From NCBI GenBank assembly GCA_963726105.1, contig CAVSBJ010000026.1, positions 372,001 to 436,000 of the forward strand: DNA of 64,000 bases, in the 5' to 3' direction. The stretch comes from Roseiarcus sp963726105 (GTDB taxonomy: Bacteria; Pseudomonadota; Alphaproteobacteria; Rhizobiales; Beijerinckiaceae). Position numbers and translations under genes: made by a program. This document shows, in pieces, positions 16,784 through 26,404 of the stretch. Under the pieces are notes generated by a model that was given only the letters and a program-made list of their open reading frames with translations, searched no databases and was not told where the DNA came from. Each line of letters starts with the position of its first letter. Within the stretch, counting starts at the first letter, position 1.

Positions 16784-17185
16784 TCACGGATTGCCGACGC
16801 TGACCACCCGGAAGGTCAGAAGCTCGCCCTCCTCTTCGCGCACCGACACGTACTCGCCGACGTTGAAGGCGTGGTCGCCGAAGCGGAAGCCTTCCTCCTC
16901 CGCTTCGTCCTTGCGTCCCCCCTTCCACTCGAAGGCCCAGGTCGAGCCGCCACGGCCGCCGGCGTGATTGACGAGGAGGCCGCGCAGCGAGGACTCATTG
17001 CCCCAGAAGCGATGGGCGAAACATTCGCCACGATGCTGCTTCCAGGCTTCGAGATCGATGTGGCCGTCGGCGGTCAAAGGCGCGACGAAATCATAGCCGT
17101 GCCGGATCGAGCCTTCCGGGAATTCCTTCGAGCGCGCGGCGTTCAGCGTCACCTTTCGCAACGCGGCGTGAGTGGACGCGGCCAT
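16784..17185 (-). CDS. Hypothetical protein, 133 aa
   Basis: The start is the ATG at 17185 with AAGGAGG upstream. The sequence MAASTHAALRKVTLNAARSK, FPEGSIRHGYDFVAPLTADG, ECFAHRFWGNESS and HAFNVGEYVSVREEEGEL resembles a conserved Hyphomicrobiales protein of unknown function. No signal peptide is seen. It lies downstream of the thiolase gene on the same strand, 65 bases past the thiolase stop. Confidence 0.7.
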   Translation of the reverse strand: MAASTHAALRKVTLNAARSKEFPEGSIRHGYDFVAPLTADGHIDLEAWKQHRGECFAHRFWGNESSLRGLLVNHAGGRGGSTWAFEWKGGRKDEAEEEGFRFGDHAFNVGEYVSVREEEGELLTFRVVSVGNP

Positions 17186-17250
17186 CGACCATCCTCCCTT
17201 GTCTCCCGGCTCTTCTGCGAAACGTTGAGCCTTCCAACGCCTATATCGGA

Positions 17251-18453
<1,203 letters not shown>

Positions 18454-18576
18454 AAAAGCACCGTTCGTAGGTTCGGCCTCAAATCGCAATCCGCCATTGT
18501 CGCGTCCGATCGCCGGCGTCTAATATAGACATTCGCGTCGCGCGGCAGCGGCAAAACAGATTCCGGGAGGACGCCC

Positions 18577-19401
18577 GTGGCGGCTGAGGCTGATACGTCA
18601 TCGCAACCGGTTCTCCTGGACAAGCTCGAGGGCGGCGTGCTGACGCTGACTCTCAATCGGCCCGAGCGGCTCAATGCGCTTAACGCCGCTCTCATCGAAG
18701 CGCTATCGGCAGGGATTAAGCGCGTTGGGACGGATTCGGAATGCCGTGCCGTCCTGATCACCGGCGCGGGCAGAGGGTTCTGCGCCGGAGCCGACCTCGC
18801 CAACCGCGCCTTTGCGCCCGGCGACGCCCGGCCGGACCTGGGTCAAGCGCTCGAAAACGGCCTTAATCCGATCATTCGCGGGATCCGCAATCTGCCGCAG
18901 CCAGTCGTGTGCGCGGTGAACGGCCCGGCGGCGGGAGCCGGCGCCAATATCGCGCTCGCTTGCGACATCGTGCTCGCGGCGAAATCGGCTCAGTTCCTGC
19001 AGGCCTTCGCCCGCATCGGTCTCATTCCGGACGCGGGGGGCACTTTTGTCCTGCCGCGGCTCATCGGCGACGCGCGCGCCCGCGCGCTCATGATGCTGGC
19101 CGAGCCGATCGGAGCGGAGCGGGCCGAGGCGATCGGCATGATCTATCGCGTGGTCAACGACCAGGATCTCATGGGCGAGGCGCATACGGTCGCCCAGCGC
19201 CTCGCGGCCGGCTCCACGCATGCACTCGGGCTCATGAAGCGTGCGCTTGCGGCGTCGCCCACCAACAGCCTCGACGCCCAGCTCGACCTCGAGCGTGATT
19301 TGCAGCGCGAGGCCGGAAGCAGCGACGACTATCTGGAAGGCGTGCGCGCGTTTCTGGACAAAAGGCCGGTGAATTTCCAGCGAAAGTGGCCAGAAGCGTG
19401 A
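18577..19401 (+). CDS. Enoyl-CoA hydratase/isomerase family protein (PaaG-like)
   Basis: The start is GTG at 18577 with GGGAGG upstream; 274 residues. Crotonase motifs are LTLNRPERLNALN, GAGRGFCAGADLAN, the oxyanion-hole segment AVNGPAAGAGANIALACDIV and IGLIPDAGGTFVLPRLIG. The Asp in PDAGG and the overall sequence resemble PaaG, the oxepin-forming isomerase of phenylacetate breakdown; other crotonase roles cannot be excluded. It is followed by an intrinsic terminator. Confidence 0.85.
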   Translation: MAAEADTSSQPVLLDKLEGGVLTLTLNRPERLNALNAALIEALSAGIKRVGTDSECRAVLITGAGRGFCAGADLANRAFAPGDARPDLGQALENGLNPIIRGIRNLPQPVVCAVNGPAAGAGANIALACDIVLAAKSAQFLQAFARIGLIPDAGGTFVLPRLIGDARARALMMLAEPIGAERAEAIGMIYRVVNDQDLMGEAHTVAQRLAAGSTHALGLMKRALAASPTNSLDAQLDLERDLQREAGSSDDYLEGVRAFLDKRPVNFQRKWPEA

Positions 19402-19460
19402 TGCGCCGCTGATCGCGCGGCGCGAAATCCAGCGGGCGGACGAACGTTCAAGTCCACAAA

Positions 19461-19494
19461 AAAGCCCGCCGCAGAGAAGCTACGGCGGGCTTTT
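19461..19494. terminator. Bidirectional intrinsic terminator
   Basis: Inverted arms AAAGCCCGCCG and CGGCGGGCTTT are separated by 11 bases and flanked by A and T runs on the two sides. It lies between two convergent genes and can serve both. Confidence 0.85.
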
Positions 19495-19517
19495 CAAACC
19501 TCTACAAGAACACGTGT

Positions 19518-19709
19518 TCAGTTCGAGCCGGCGTCCGCCGCCGGTTGAGCCTCGGCCGTCTGCGGCGTGTCCGGCGTCGCCTGTTGAGACTGAGCCGTTG
19601 GCTGGTCGTTCTCGGCCGAAGTCTTGTGGAAATCGCAGGCCAGCGCCGGCGCGGCGAGCGCCGCCGCAAAACCGCATCCCAACACCACTTTCAGAAGCTT
19701 GGAGCGCAT
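19518..19709 (-). CDS. Small secreted protein, 63 aa
   Basis: The start is the ATG at 19709 with GGAGG upstream. The sequence MRSKLLKVVLGCGFAAALAA, then PALACDF, is a clean signal peptide with a cleavage site near residue 24. The mature part is about 40 residues, low complexity, rich in Gln, Ala, Thr and Pro. The function is unknown. It ends at the shared terminator. Confidence 0.7.
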   Translation of the reverse strand: MRSKLLKVVLGCGFAAALAAPALACDFHKTSAENDQPTAQSQQATPDTPQTAEAQPAADAGSN

Positions 19710-19721
19710 GAGGACCTCCAT

Positions 19722-20291
19722 CTTTCCCCGCCAGATTGCCGCAGTCTAGCACCGCCTCCGACGCGCGCAAGGTGCGTGAGCCAGCGCGCACGGCGCCTGC
19801 GGCTCTGGATTGTGGCGGCCGTAACGGACGGCCCGGACAACAATCATTTGCAGAAAAACAGAAATCGAGTTAAGCTGCCGAATGACCAACTCAGACCCTT
19901 CCGCAGCCGCAGACCTCGGGCGCCGCTTCCCGCGCCTTCAACGGCCCGAAAGCGGCGACAAAATATTTTCTGCGGTTTATGCTCCGTAACCCATTGAAAA
20001 GGCTTGATTTGGACGAGAGAATCCAAGGAAATCCAAGGAAATCTAACACCCATAATCAGGGTATTCGGGCGCGAAATCGCCACCGGCCAAGAAAATCCAA
20101 ACAGCGACCTGAGCGAACCTGAAGGCGCCGATCGCCGCCAGCGAGGCACGCGCGATCACGCGTCGAACGACGTCGCCGCTCGGATCACGCAATGTCGATG
20201 AGCCGAGCGCGTCAGCCGCAGCGCCCTCGGGGCGACGAGGGTCGGCCCCGAGCGCCCCTGTTCTGCTCCCGCTCCGCCCTGCGCCTACCCT
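19722..20291. other. Gene-free region holding a dispersed-repeat copy
   Basis: No supported gene is seen. At 19987-20001 it has GTAACCCATTGAAAA, followed by a stretch ending with two AATCCAAGG units (about 20020-20040). The same 15-mer, inverted, and the same AATCCAAGG units occur at 32815-32907. Elsewhere the region shows nothing I can assign. Confidence 0.6.
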
Positions 20292-22607
20292 CTATGTGCG
20301 GCCCCGCGAACGCCGGATCGCGTCGTACACGGCGAACGGGGTCGCCGGCATGTCGATGTGCTCGATCTTGTAGGCGCGCCAGAGCGCGTCGGCCACGGCG
20401 TTCATCACCGCCGGCGTCGATCCGATCGACCCGGCTTCGCCCGCGCCCTTGAGGCCCATCGGATTGGTCGTCGACGGCACGTTGCGGGTCTCGAAATCGA
20501 ACGCCGGCAGATTGTCCGCGCGAGGCATGCAATAATCGAGGAAGCTCGCGGTCAGAAGCTGGCCGTCGTCATCGAACAAAGCGCGCTCCATCAGCGCCTG
20601 GCCCGCGCCTTGGGCGATGCCGCCATGGACCTGCCCCGCCAGAAGCAAAGGGTTCAGGGTGAAGCCGAAGTCGTCGACAACCGAGTAGCGTACGATTGTG
20701 GTTTCCCCCGTGTCCGGATCGATCTCGACCTCGCAGGCGTGGGTGCCGTTCGGATAGGTTGCATTCGACGGCGCAAACAATTCGGTCGCCGTCAAATTCG
20801 CCGCAGTGACGCCCGGAAGCGCTGCGATCTCGGCGTAAGAGAGGGCGCGGTCGGTTCCGGCGATGCGGACTTTGCCGTCCGCAATTTCAAGGTCGGCGAC
20901 CGCCGCCTCGAGCTTGTCAGCGGCGAGCTCCTTCAGCGATCCGGCCAGGGTTTCCGACGCGCGGGTCACCATTACCGCACCAATGGGAATGGATCGGGAT
21001 CCGCCGGTGCCGAAGCCAGTCTTGACCCGATCCGTGTCGCCCTGCACGACCTTGACGCGCTCAAGCGGCACGTCAAGAAATTGTGAGACGGCCTGGGCGT
21101 AGGCGGTCTCATGCCCCTGTCCGTTCGATTGGGTGCCAATCAGCAGGGTGAAATCGCCGTTCTTCTCAAGCGTCAAGGAACCGGTCTCGGAATCGCTCCA
21201 GGCCGTGCATTCGATATAGCTCGCAATGCCAAATCCGCGGATCTTGCCTCGGGCCCGCGCGTCGTCCGCCCGACGCGCGAAACCTGCACGGTCCGCCTTC
21301 TTCAGGCAGGCCCGCAACGCGCCTTCGAAATCGCCAACGTCGTAATCGCGATCGGTGTGCGTGTGGTAGGGCATCTGCTCCGGTTTGACGAAATTGCGCG
21401 CGCGAATCTCCTCAGGGCTAAGGCCTAGCTTGCGCGCGCAAGCGTCGACCAGCCGCTCGAGCACATAGGCGGCCTCCGGACGTCCCGCCCCGCGATAGGC
21501 GTCGACCGGCACGGTGTGGGTATAGATTCCACGGACACGCGCGTGGAGCGCGTCGATGTGATAGCAGCCAGTCGCCATCGAGGCGCCGAGCCAAGGGATG
21601 TACGGCGCAAAGAGCGACAGATACGCACCGAGGTTGCCAAGGATATCGACCCTCAGTGCCAGAAAACGGCCGTTGGCGTCGAGCGCCATTTCGGCCGTCG
21701 TCAGATTGTCGCGGCCCTGTGCGTCGCCGACGAAATGCTCGCTGCGATCGGCGAGCCAGCCGACGCTCCGTCCGAGACGCTTGGCTGCCTCCAGAACGAG
21801 CGGATATTCGCGATAGACGACGGCCTTGGTGCCGAACCCGCCCCCCACGTCCTGCGTGACGACGCGCAGCGCTTCGGGTGGAATTTTGAGCATCGCCCCG
21901 GCGATGGCGCCCTGGATGCCGTGCACGCCCTGGCTTCCCAGATTCAGCGTGAGGCGGCCGGATTTCGGATCATATTCGCCAACGGCGGAGCGCGGCTCCA
22001 TATAGTTGGCGACCACGCGCGAGTTCACGATTTTGACGCGAACCGTATGCGCCGCGCCGGCGAACGCCTTCTCCGTCTCCTGCTTGTTTCCAATATGGGT
22101 GTCGTAAGCGACGTTGCCTGGAGCCTTGGCGAAGATGAGCGGCGCGTCCGGCCGCAAAGCGGCTTCCATGTCGGTCACAACGGGAAGCTCATCCCATGTC
22201 ACGCTGATCAGTTCGGCGCTGTCGCGCGCCTCAAGAGCCGTGTCGGCGACCACCATCGCGATAATGTCGCCCACGTGCTGCGCTTCACCCGACGCCATCA
22301 CCGGATAGGGCTTGAGCGGCGTGTTCGACCCGTCGGAATTGCCGACCGGAGCAACGCACGGCATGTCACCAATGTCAGCAAAATCGCTGGCGACATAGAC
22401 CGCCCGAACGCCAGGAGCAGCGCGCGCAGCCTCAAGATCGTCGATACGGAATTTCGCATGTCCGTAAGGGCTGCGTAGAAACACGGCTTTGAGTTCGGCC
22501 TTATCAACCGCATCGGAGGCGTAATTGCCGCGCCCGCTGACGAATCGAATGTCTTCAACCCGCTTAACGCTTTGACCTATGCCGAATTTTGTCGGTCTCA
22601 TATTCAT
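20292..22607 (-). CDS. Molybdenum hydroxylase large subunit (xanthine dehydrogenase/CoxL-like)
   Basis: About 771 residues from the ATG at 22607. The order of features fits the family: GIGQSVKRVEDIRFVSGRGN at the start, the Mo-cofactor-binding QDVGGGFGTK near residue 258, AYRGAGRPEAAYV, GQGHETAYAQ and the catalytic GLKGAGEAGSIG near the end. AYRGAGR, rather than AYxCSFR, excludes form I CO dehydrogenase, so it is a form II or other hydroxylase of unknown substrate. Family members work with FAD and 2Fe-2S subunits; neither is adjacent. Confidence 0.9.
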   Translation of the reverse strand: MNMRPTKFGIGQSVKRVEDIRFVSGRGNYASDAVDKAELKAVFLRSPYGHAKFRIDDLEAARAAPGVRAVYVASDFADIGDMPCVAPVGNSDGSNTPLKPYPVMASGEAQHVGDIIAMVVADTALEARDSAELISVTWDELPVVTDMEAALRPDAPLIFAKAPGNVAYDTHIGNKQETEKAFAGAAHTVRVKIVNSRVVANYMEPRSAVGEYDPKSGRLTLNLGSQGVHGIQGAIAGAMLKIPPEALRVVTQDVGGGFGTKAVVYREYPLVLEAAKRLGRSVGWLADRSEHFVGDAQGRDNLTTAEMALDANGRFLALRVDILGNLGAYLSLFAPYIPWLGASMATGCYHIDALHARVRGIYTHTVPVDAYRGAGRPEAAYVLERLVDACARKLGLSPEEIRARNFVKPEQMPYHTHTDRDYDVGDFEGALRACLKKADRAGFARRADDARARGKIRGFGIASYIECTAWSDSETGSLTLEKNGDFTLLIGTQSNGQGHETAYAQAVSQFLDVPLERVKVVQGDTDRVKTGFGTGGSRSIPIGAVMVTRASETLAGSLKELAADKLEAAVADLEIADGKVRIAGTDRALSYAEIAALPGVTAANLTATELFAPSNATYPNGTHACEVEIDPDTGETTIVRYSVVDDFGFTLNPLLLAGQVHGGIAQGAGQALMERALFDDDGQLLTASFLDYCMPRADNLPAFDFETRNVPSTTNPMGLKGAGEAGSIGSTPAVMNAVADALWRAYKIEHIDMPATPFAVYDAIRRSRGRT

Positions 22608-22799
22608 GTCTGTTATTTCCTGCAGCGGCCGAAGGGTCTTCGCACGGACGGCGCTTGAGCCCTTACTAACCAAATCTTGGCGCGTCGCGAAACCCGAGCG
22701 GCCTCGAGACGGCGCGCGTCCCGTCGAAGCTCAGGTGGCCAAGCGCCGCTTGTCTTGCTATCACCCCCGCGCAAAGCAGCTTAAGGCTTCGAGATCGCC

Positions 22800-23388
22800 A
22801 TGCGCAAGGGCGCAATCACACGCAAGACGAATGAGACGAGCATCGAGGTAGGCCTCGACCTCGACGGGTCGGGCCTTGCCGATGTTACAACCGGGATCGG
22901 TTTCTTCGATCATATGCTCGAGCAGCTCTCGCGTCATTCCCTTGTCGACATCAAGATTCGAGCCGAGGGCGATCGCCACATCGATGATCACCATGCGGTC
23001 GAGGACGTGGGGATCGCACTGGGTCAGGCGCTGGCGAAGGCGCTTGGCGACAAGCGAGGCTTGACACGATACGCTGACTGCCTGCTGCCTATGGACGAAA
23101 CCCTGACCCGCGTCGCGCTCGACGTGTCGGGCCGGCCGTTTCTCGTCTTCCGGACCGAGTTTCCGACCGAGAAGATCGGCGCTTTTGACACTCAGCTGGT
23201 GCGCGAGTTCTTCCAGGCCTTCGCCGGCAACGCCGGCCTCACGTTGCATATCGAGACCCTTTACGGCTTGAACAGCCATCACATCGCCGAATCTCTGTTT
23301 CAAGGGGGTCGCTCGTGCGCTTCGCGGAGCGCTCGCAATCGATTCCCGTCAGGCCGAACGTGTGCCGTCGACCAAAGGCACGCTTTAG
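22800..23388 (+). CDS. hisB: Imidazoleglycerol-phosphate dehydratase, frameshifted near 3' end
   Basis: It catalyses the sixth step of histidine synthesis. The family motifs are GLDLDGSGLADVTTGIGFFD-type start, DDHHAVEDVGIALGQAL and GLNSHHIAESLFQG. After that the frame breaks at five G (23304-23308). With four G the protein ends VARALRGALAIDSRQAERV then PSTKGTL and a TAG at 23386-23388, six bases before hisH. Read as given, the frame runs on to 23459 with an unrelated tail. The intact remainder and the essential role make a homopolymer sequence error likely. Confidence 0.9.
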
Positions 23389-23394
23389 GATGCC

Positions 23395-24048
23395 ATGAGC
23401 GTCGTCGCCATCATCGACTACGGCTCCGGCAATCTGCACTCGGCGCAGAAAGCCTTTGAGCGCGCCGGGCGCGAGGCGGGCTTGAGCAGCGAGGTGAAGG
23501 TCACCGCGCGGCCCGAGGACGTGCTCGCCGCCGACCGTGTCGTTTTGCCGGGGGTTGGCGCATTTGCCGATTGCCGCCGCGGGCTCGACGGCGTTTCGGG
23601 CATGGTTGAGGCGATGGAGGAGGCGGTGCGCCGGCGCGGCCGGCCCTTCCTCGGCATTTGCGTCGGCGCGCAACTCATGGCCACGCGCGGCCTCGAACAC
23701 GAGGTGGTTGACGGGTTGAACTGGATTGCGGGCGACGTCGCCGCCATCAGGCCGCGCGATCCGGGATTGAAGATTCCCCACATGGGGTGGAACACCCTCG
23801 ATGTGCGGCGGAGCCATGCTCTTTTAGAGGGCGTGAGCACAGGCGCGAGCGGGCTGCACGCCTATTTCGTGCACTCCTACCAACTGTTCGCGGATGATGC
23901 CGACGACCTTGTGGCCACCGCCGACTACGGCGGCGCGGTGACGGCGATCGTCGCCCGCGACAACATTGTCGGCACGCAGTTTCATCCTGAAAAGAGTCAG
24001 TCGCTGGGCCTCAAGCTGATCGCCAATTTTCTCGAGTGGCGCCCGTGA
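23395..24048 (+). CDS. hisH: Imidazole glycerol phosphate synthase, glutaminase subunit
   Basis: A 217-residue class I glutamine amidotransferase. It has VVAIIDYGSGNLHSAQKAFE at the start, the nucleophile Cys in FLGICVGAQLMA and the His-Glu pair in GTQFHPEKSQ. It supplies ammonia to HisF. It lies six bases after hisB and overlaps hisA by GTGA, so the his genes are one operon. Confidence 0.95.
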   Translation: MSVVAIIDYGSGNLHSAQKAFERAGREAGLSSEVKVTARPEDVLAADRVVLPGVGAFADCRRGLDGVSGMVEAMEEAVRRRGRPFLGICVGAQLMATRGLEHEVVDGLNWIAGDVAAIRPRDPGLKIPHMGWNTLDVRRSHALLEGVSTGASGLHAYFVHSYQLFADDADDLVATADYGGAVTAIVARDNIVGTQFHPEKSQSLGLKLIANFLEWRP

Positions 24049-24806
24049 TCCTGTTCCCCGCCATCGATCTCAAAGACGGCCAGTGCGTTCGCCTCGTCCA
24101 GGGCGACATGACGCGCGCGACGATGTTCAACGCCGATCCGGCTGACCAGGCGCGGGCGTTCGTCGCGCAGGGGTTCGACTACCTGCATGTCGTCGATCTC
24201 GACGGGGCGTTCGCGGGCAAGCCCATGAACGCCGAGGCTGTTCGAGACATTCTCGCCGGGCTCACGGTCAAGCTGCAGCTAGGCGGCGGAATCCGCGACA
24301 TGAAGACCGTGCGCGGCTGGCTGGAAAGCGGCGTGACTCGAGTCATCATTGGCACAGCGGCCGTTCGCGACCCCGATTTCGTGCGCGAGGCGGCGCGACT
24401 TTACCCTGGCCGGATTGCGGTCGGCGTCGACGCCCGCGCGGGCGTCGTCGCCATCGAGGGCTGGGCGAAAACCTCAGACGTGTCCGCTCTCGATCTCGCA
24501 CGTCGGTTTCAGGACGCGGGCGTCGCGGCAATCATCTACACCGACATCGCGCGCGACGGCGCGCTTGAGGGCCTCAACCTCGAAAGCACGATTGCGCTGG
24601 CCCACGACCTGGAGATTCCGGTCATCGCCTCAGGCGGCCTCGCTTCGATCGAGGACATCAGGCGGCTGACCGAACCGGATTGCGCCCGCCTCGCCGGCGC
24701 CATCGTCGGGCGTGCGCTCTACGACGGCCGGCTTGATCCGCGCGCGGCGCTGACCCTCCTCCACGCCGGCGGACGATCGGGACGGTCAACAGGGTGGCCT
24801 CAGTGA
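24045..24806 (+). CDS. hisA: ProFAR isomerase
   Basis: The start chosen is GTG at 24045, overlapping the hisH stop and giving MILFPAIDLKDGQCVRLVQG, the usual beginning; GTG at 24036 adds three residues. The TIM-barrel features are the catalytic Asp in PAIDLKDG, LQLGGGIRD, GVDARAG, the second catalytic Asp in YTDIARDG and IASGGLAS. It opens the ribose ring of ProFAR in histidine synthesis. Confidence 0.95.
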   Translation: MILFPAIDLKDGQCVRLVQGDMTRATMFNADPADQARAFVAQGFDYLHVVDLDGAFAGKPMNAEAVRDILAGLTVKLQLGGGIRDMKTVRGWLESGVTRVIIGTAAVRDPDFVREAARLYPGRIAVGVDARAGVVAIEGWAKTSDVSALDLARRFQDAGVAAIIYTDIARDGALEGLNLESTIALAHDLEIPVIASGGLASIEDIRRLTEPDCARLAGAIVGRALYDGRLDPRAALTLLHAGGRSGRSTGWPQ

Positions 24807-25579
24807 CATTGAAGGCGCGGGTTATCCCCTGTCTTGACGTCAAGGACGGCCGGGTCGTCAAGGGAATCAACTTCGTCAATCTGCGCGACGCCGGCGATCC
24901 GGTGGAGAGCGCGATCGCTTATGATCGAGCGGGCGCGGACGAGCTGTGCTTTCTGGATATTACCGCGAGCCACGAAGACCGCGGCATTCTGCTCGACGTC
25001 GTCAGGCGCACGGCGGAGGTCTGCTTCATGCCGCTGACGGTCGGCGGCGGCGTGCGGACGACCGACGACATCCGCAAGCTTCTCCTCGCCGGCGCCGACA
25101 AGGCCTCGATCAATTCAGCGGCGGTTGCCGACCGGAACATCGTGCGCCAGGCTTCGGAGAAGTTTGGCGCCCAGTGCGTCGTCGTCGCCATCGACGCCAA
25201 GCGGGTATCGGCTTCCGGCGAAGCGCCGCGCTGGGAGATCTTCACTCACGGCGGGCGCCGCGCGACCGGTATCGAGGCGATCGGCTATGCACGTGAAGTC
25301 GCCGCTCTTGGCGCCGGCGAGATCCTTTTAACCTCGATGGATCGCGACGGATCGAGACAGGGCTTCGATCTTGAGCTGACGCGGGCGGTCGCCGACGCGG
25401 TCGCCATTCCGGTCATCGCCTCTGGCGGCGTCGGCGATCTCGACCACCTCGTCGCCGGCGTGCGAGAGGGGCGCGCCAGCGCGGTGCTCGCGGCGTCGAT
25501 CTTCCATTTCGGCGAGTTCACAATTCGGCAAGCGAAAGCCCGGATGGCGGAAGCGGGAATCCCAATGCGCCTGGACTGA
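24794..25579 (+). CDS. hisF: Imidazole glycerol phosphate synthase, cyclase subunit
   Basis: The start is GTG at 24794, or GTG at 24803, which overlaps the hisA stop; either gives LKARVIPCLDVKDGRVVKG. The other motifs are LTVGGGVRT, ILLTSMDRDG with the catalytic Asp, and VIASGGVGD. With HisH it makes imidazole glycerol phosphate and AICAR. In many alphaproteobacteria hisE follows hisF; here ubiE comes next and hisE is absent from the window. Confidence 0.95.
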   Translation: MASVTLKARVIPCLDVKDGRVVKGINFVNLRDAGDPVESAIAYDRAGADELCFLDITASHEDRGILLDVVRRTAEVCFMPLTVGGGVRTTDDIRKLLLAGADKASINSAAVADRNIVRQASEKFGAQCVVVAIDAKRVSASGEAPRWEIFTHGGRRATGIEAIGYAREVAALGAGEILLTSMDRDGSRQGFDLELTRAVADAVAIPVIASGGVGDLDHLVAGVREGRASAVLAASIFHFGEFTIRQAKARMAEAGIPMRLD

Positions 25580-25642
25580 CCGCGCCATTGTACGCCCGGC
25601 GGCGCGCGCGCTAAGGTTTAAGCAGTTTCATGGGAGAGCCTG

Positions 25643-26401
25643 ATGGCCGCTGCGGGCGATCAAACGCATTTCGGTCGACGCACCGTTCGGCTGGAGGAAA
25701 AGCAGAGCCTGGTGAACGACGTCTTCCACAGCGTCGCCAGCCGGTATGACCTGATGAACGATCTCATGTCGTTCGGCCTGCACCGGGCCTGGAAGGACGC
25801 GCTCGTCGCCAAGGTCCGGCCGCCGCAGACACGTCCGTTTCGTCATATCGATGTCGCGGGGGGCACCGGCGACGTCGCCACGCGTATGGCGAAGGCAGGC
25901 GGCCCGCTGACTGAGGTGACGGTCGTTGACGTCAATCCCGACATGTTGCGCGTAGGCGAAAAGCGGGCGGCGAGGCGCGCTTTCTCTAATCGGTTGACGT
26001 TCATTGAAGGCAACGCCGAGGCGCTGCCGCTGCCTGACGCGCGGTTCGACGCCTACACAATCGCGTTTGGCATCCGCAATGTGCCGCGCATCGACGCCGC
26101 TCTAAAGGAAGCTTATCGTGTTCTCAAGCGCGGCGGGCGTTTCTTGTGCCTCGAATTCTCGCGCGTCGATTTACCTGTCATGGATCGATTGTACGACGCC
26201 TATTCCTTCGCGGCCATTCCACCCATCGGCAAAGCGGTGACTGGCGACGGCGGAGCCTATCGCTATCTTGTCGAATCGATCCGCAAGTTTCCGCCCCCGG
26301 AGCGATTCGCCGAGATGATCGGCGAAGCGGGGTTCGCGCGCGTGGACTTCACACGCCTGAGCGGAGGTGTCGTCGCGATCCACTCGGGCTGGAAACTCTG
26401 A
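25643..26401 (+). CDS. ubiE: Ubiquinone/menaquinone C-methyltransferase
   Basis: A 252-residue SAM-dependent methyltransferase with a GGGAGAG ribosome site. UbiE signatures are NDVFHSVASRYDLMNDLMSF, motif I DVAGGTGDVATRM and the second signature RFDAYTIAFGIRNVPRID with RVLKRGGRFLCLEFSRVD. It methylates the demethoxy-quinone ring in ubiquinone synthesis at the inner membrane. ubiB follows after three bases. Confidence 0.95.
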   Translation: MAAAGDQTHFGRRTVRLEEKQSLVNDVFHSVASRYDLMNDLMSFGLHRAWKDALVAKVRPPQTRPFRHIDVAGGTGDVATRMAKAGGPLTEVTVVDVNPDMLRVGEKRAARRAFSNRLTFIEGNAEALPLPDARFDAYTIAFGIRNVPRIDAALKEAYRVLKRGGRFLCLEFSRVDLPVMDRLYDAYSFAAIPPIGKAVTGDGGAYRYLVESIRKFPPPERFAEMIGEAGFARVDFTRLSGGVVAIHSGWKL

Positions 26402-26404
26402 TTC

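Noticed and set aside
20292..22607. Form I carbon monoxide dehydrogenase
   Set aside because: The motif is AYRGAGR, not AYxCSFR, and partner subunits are absent.
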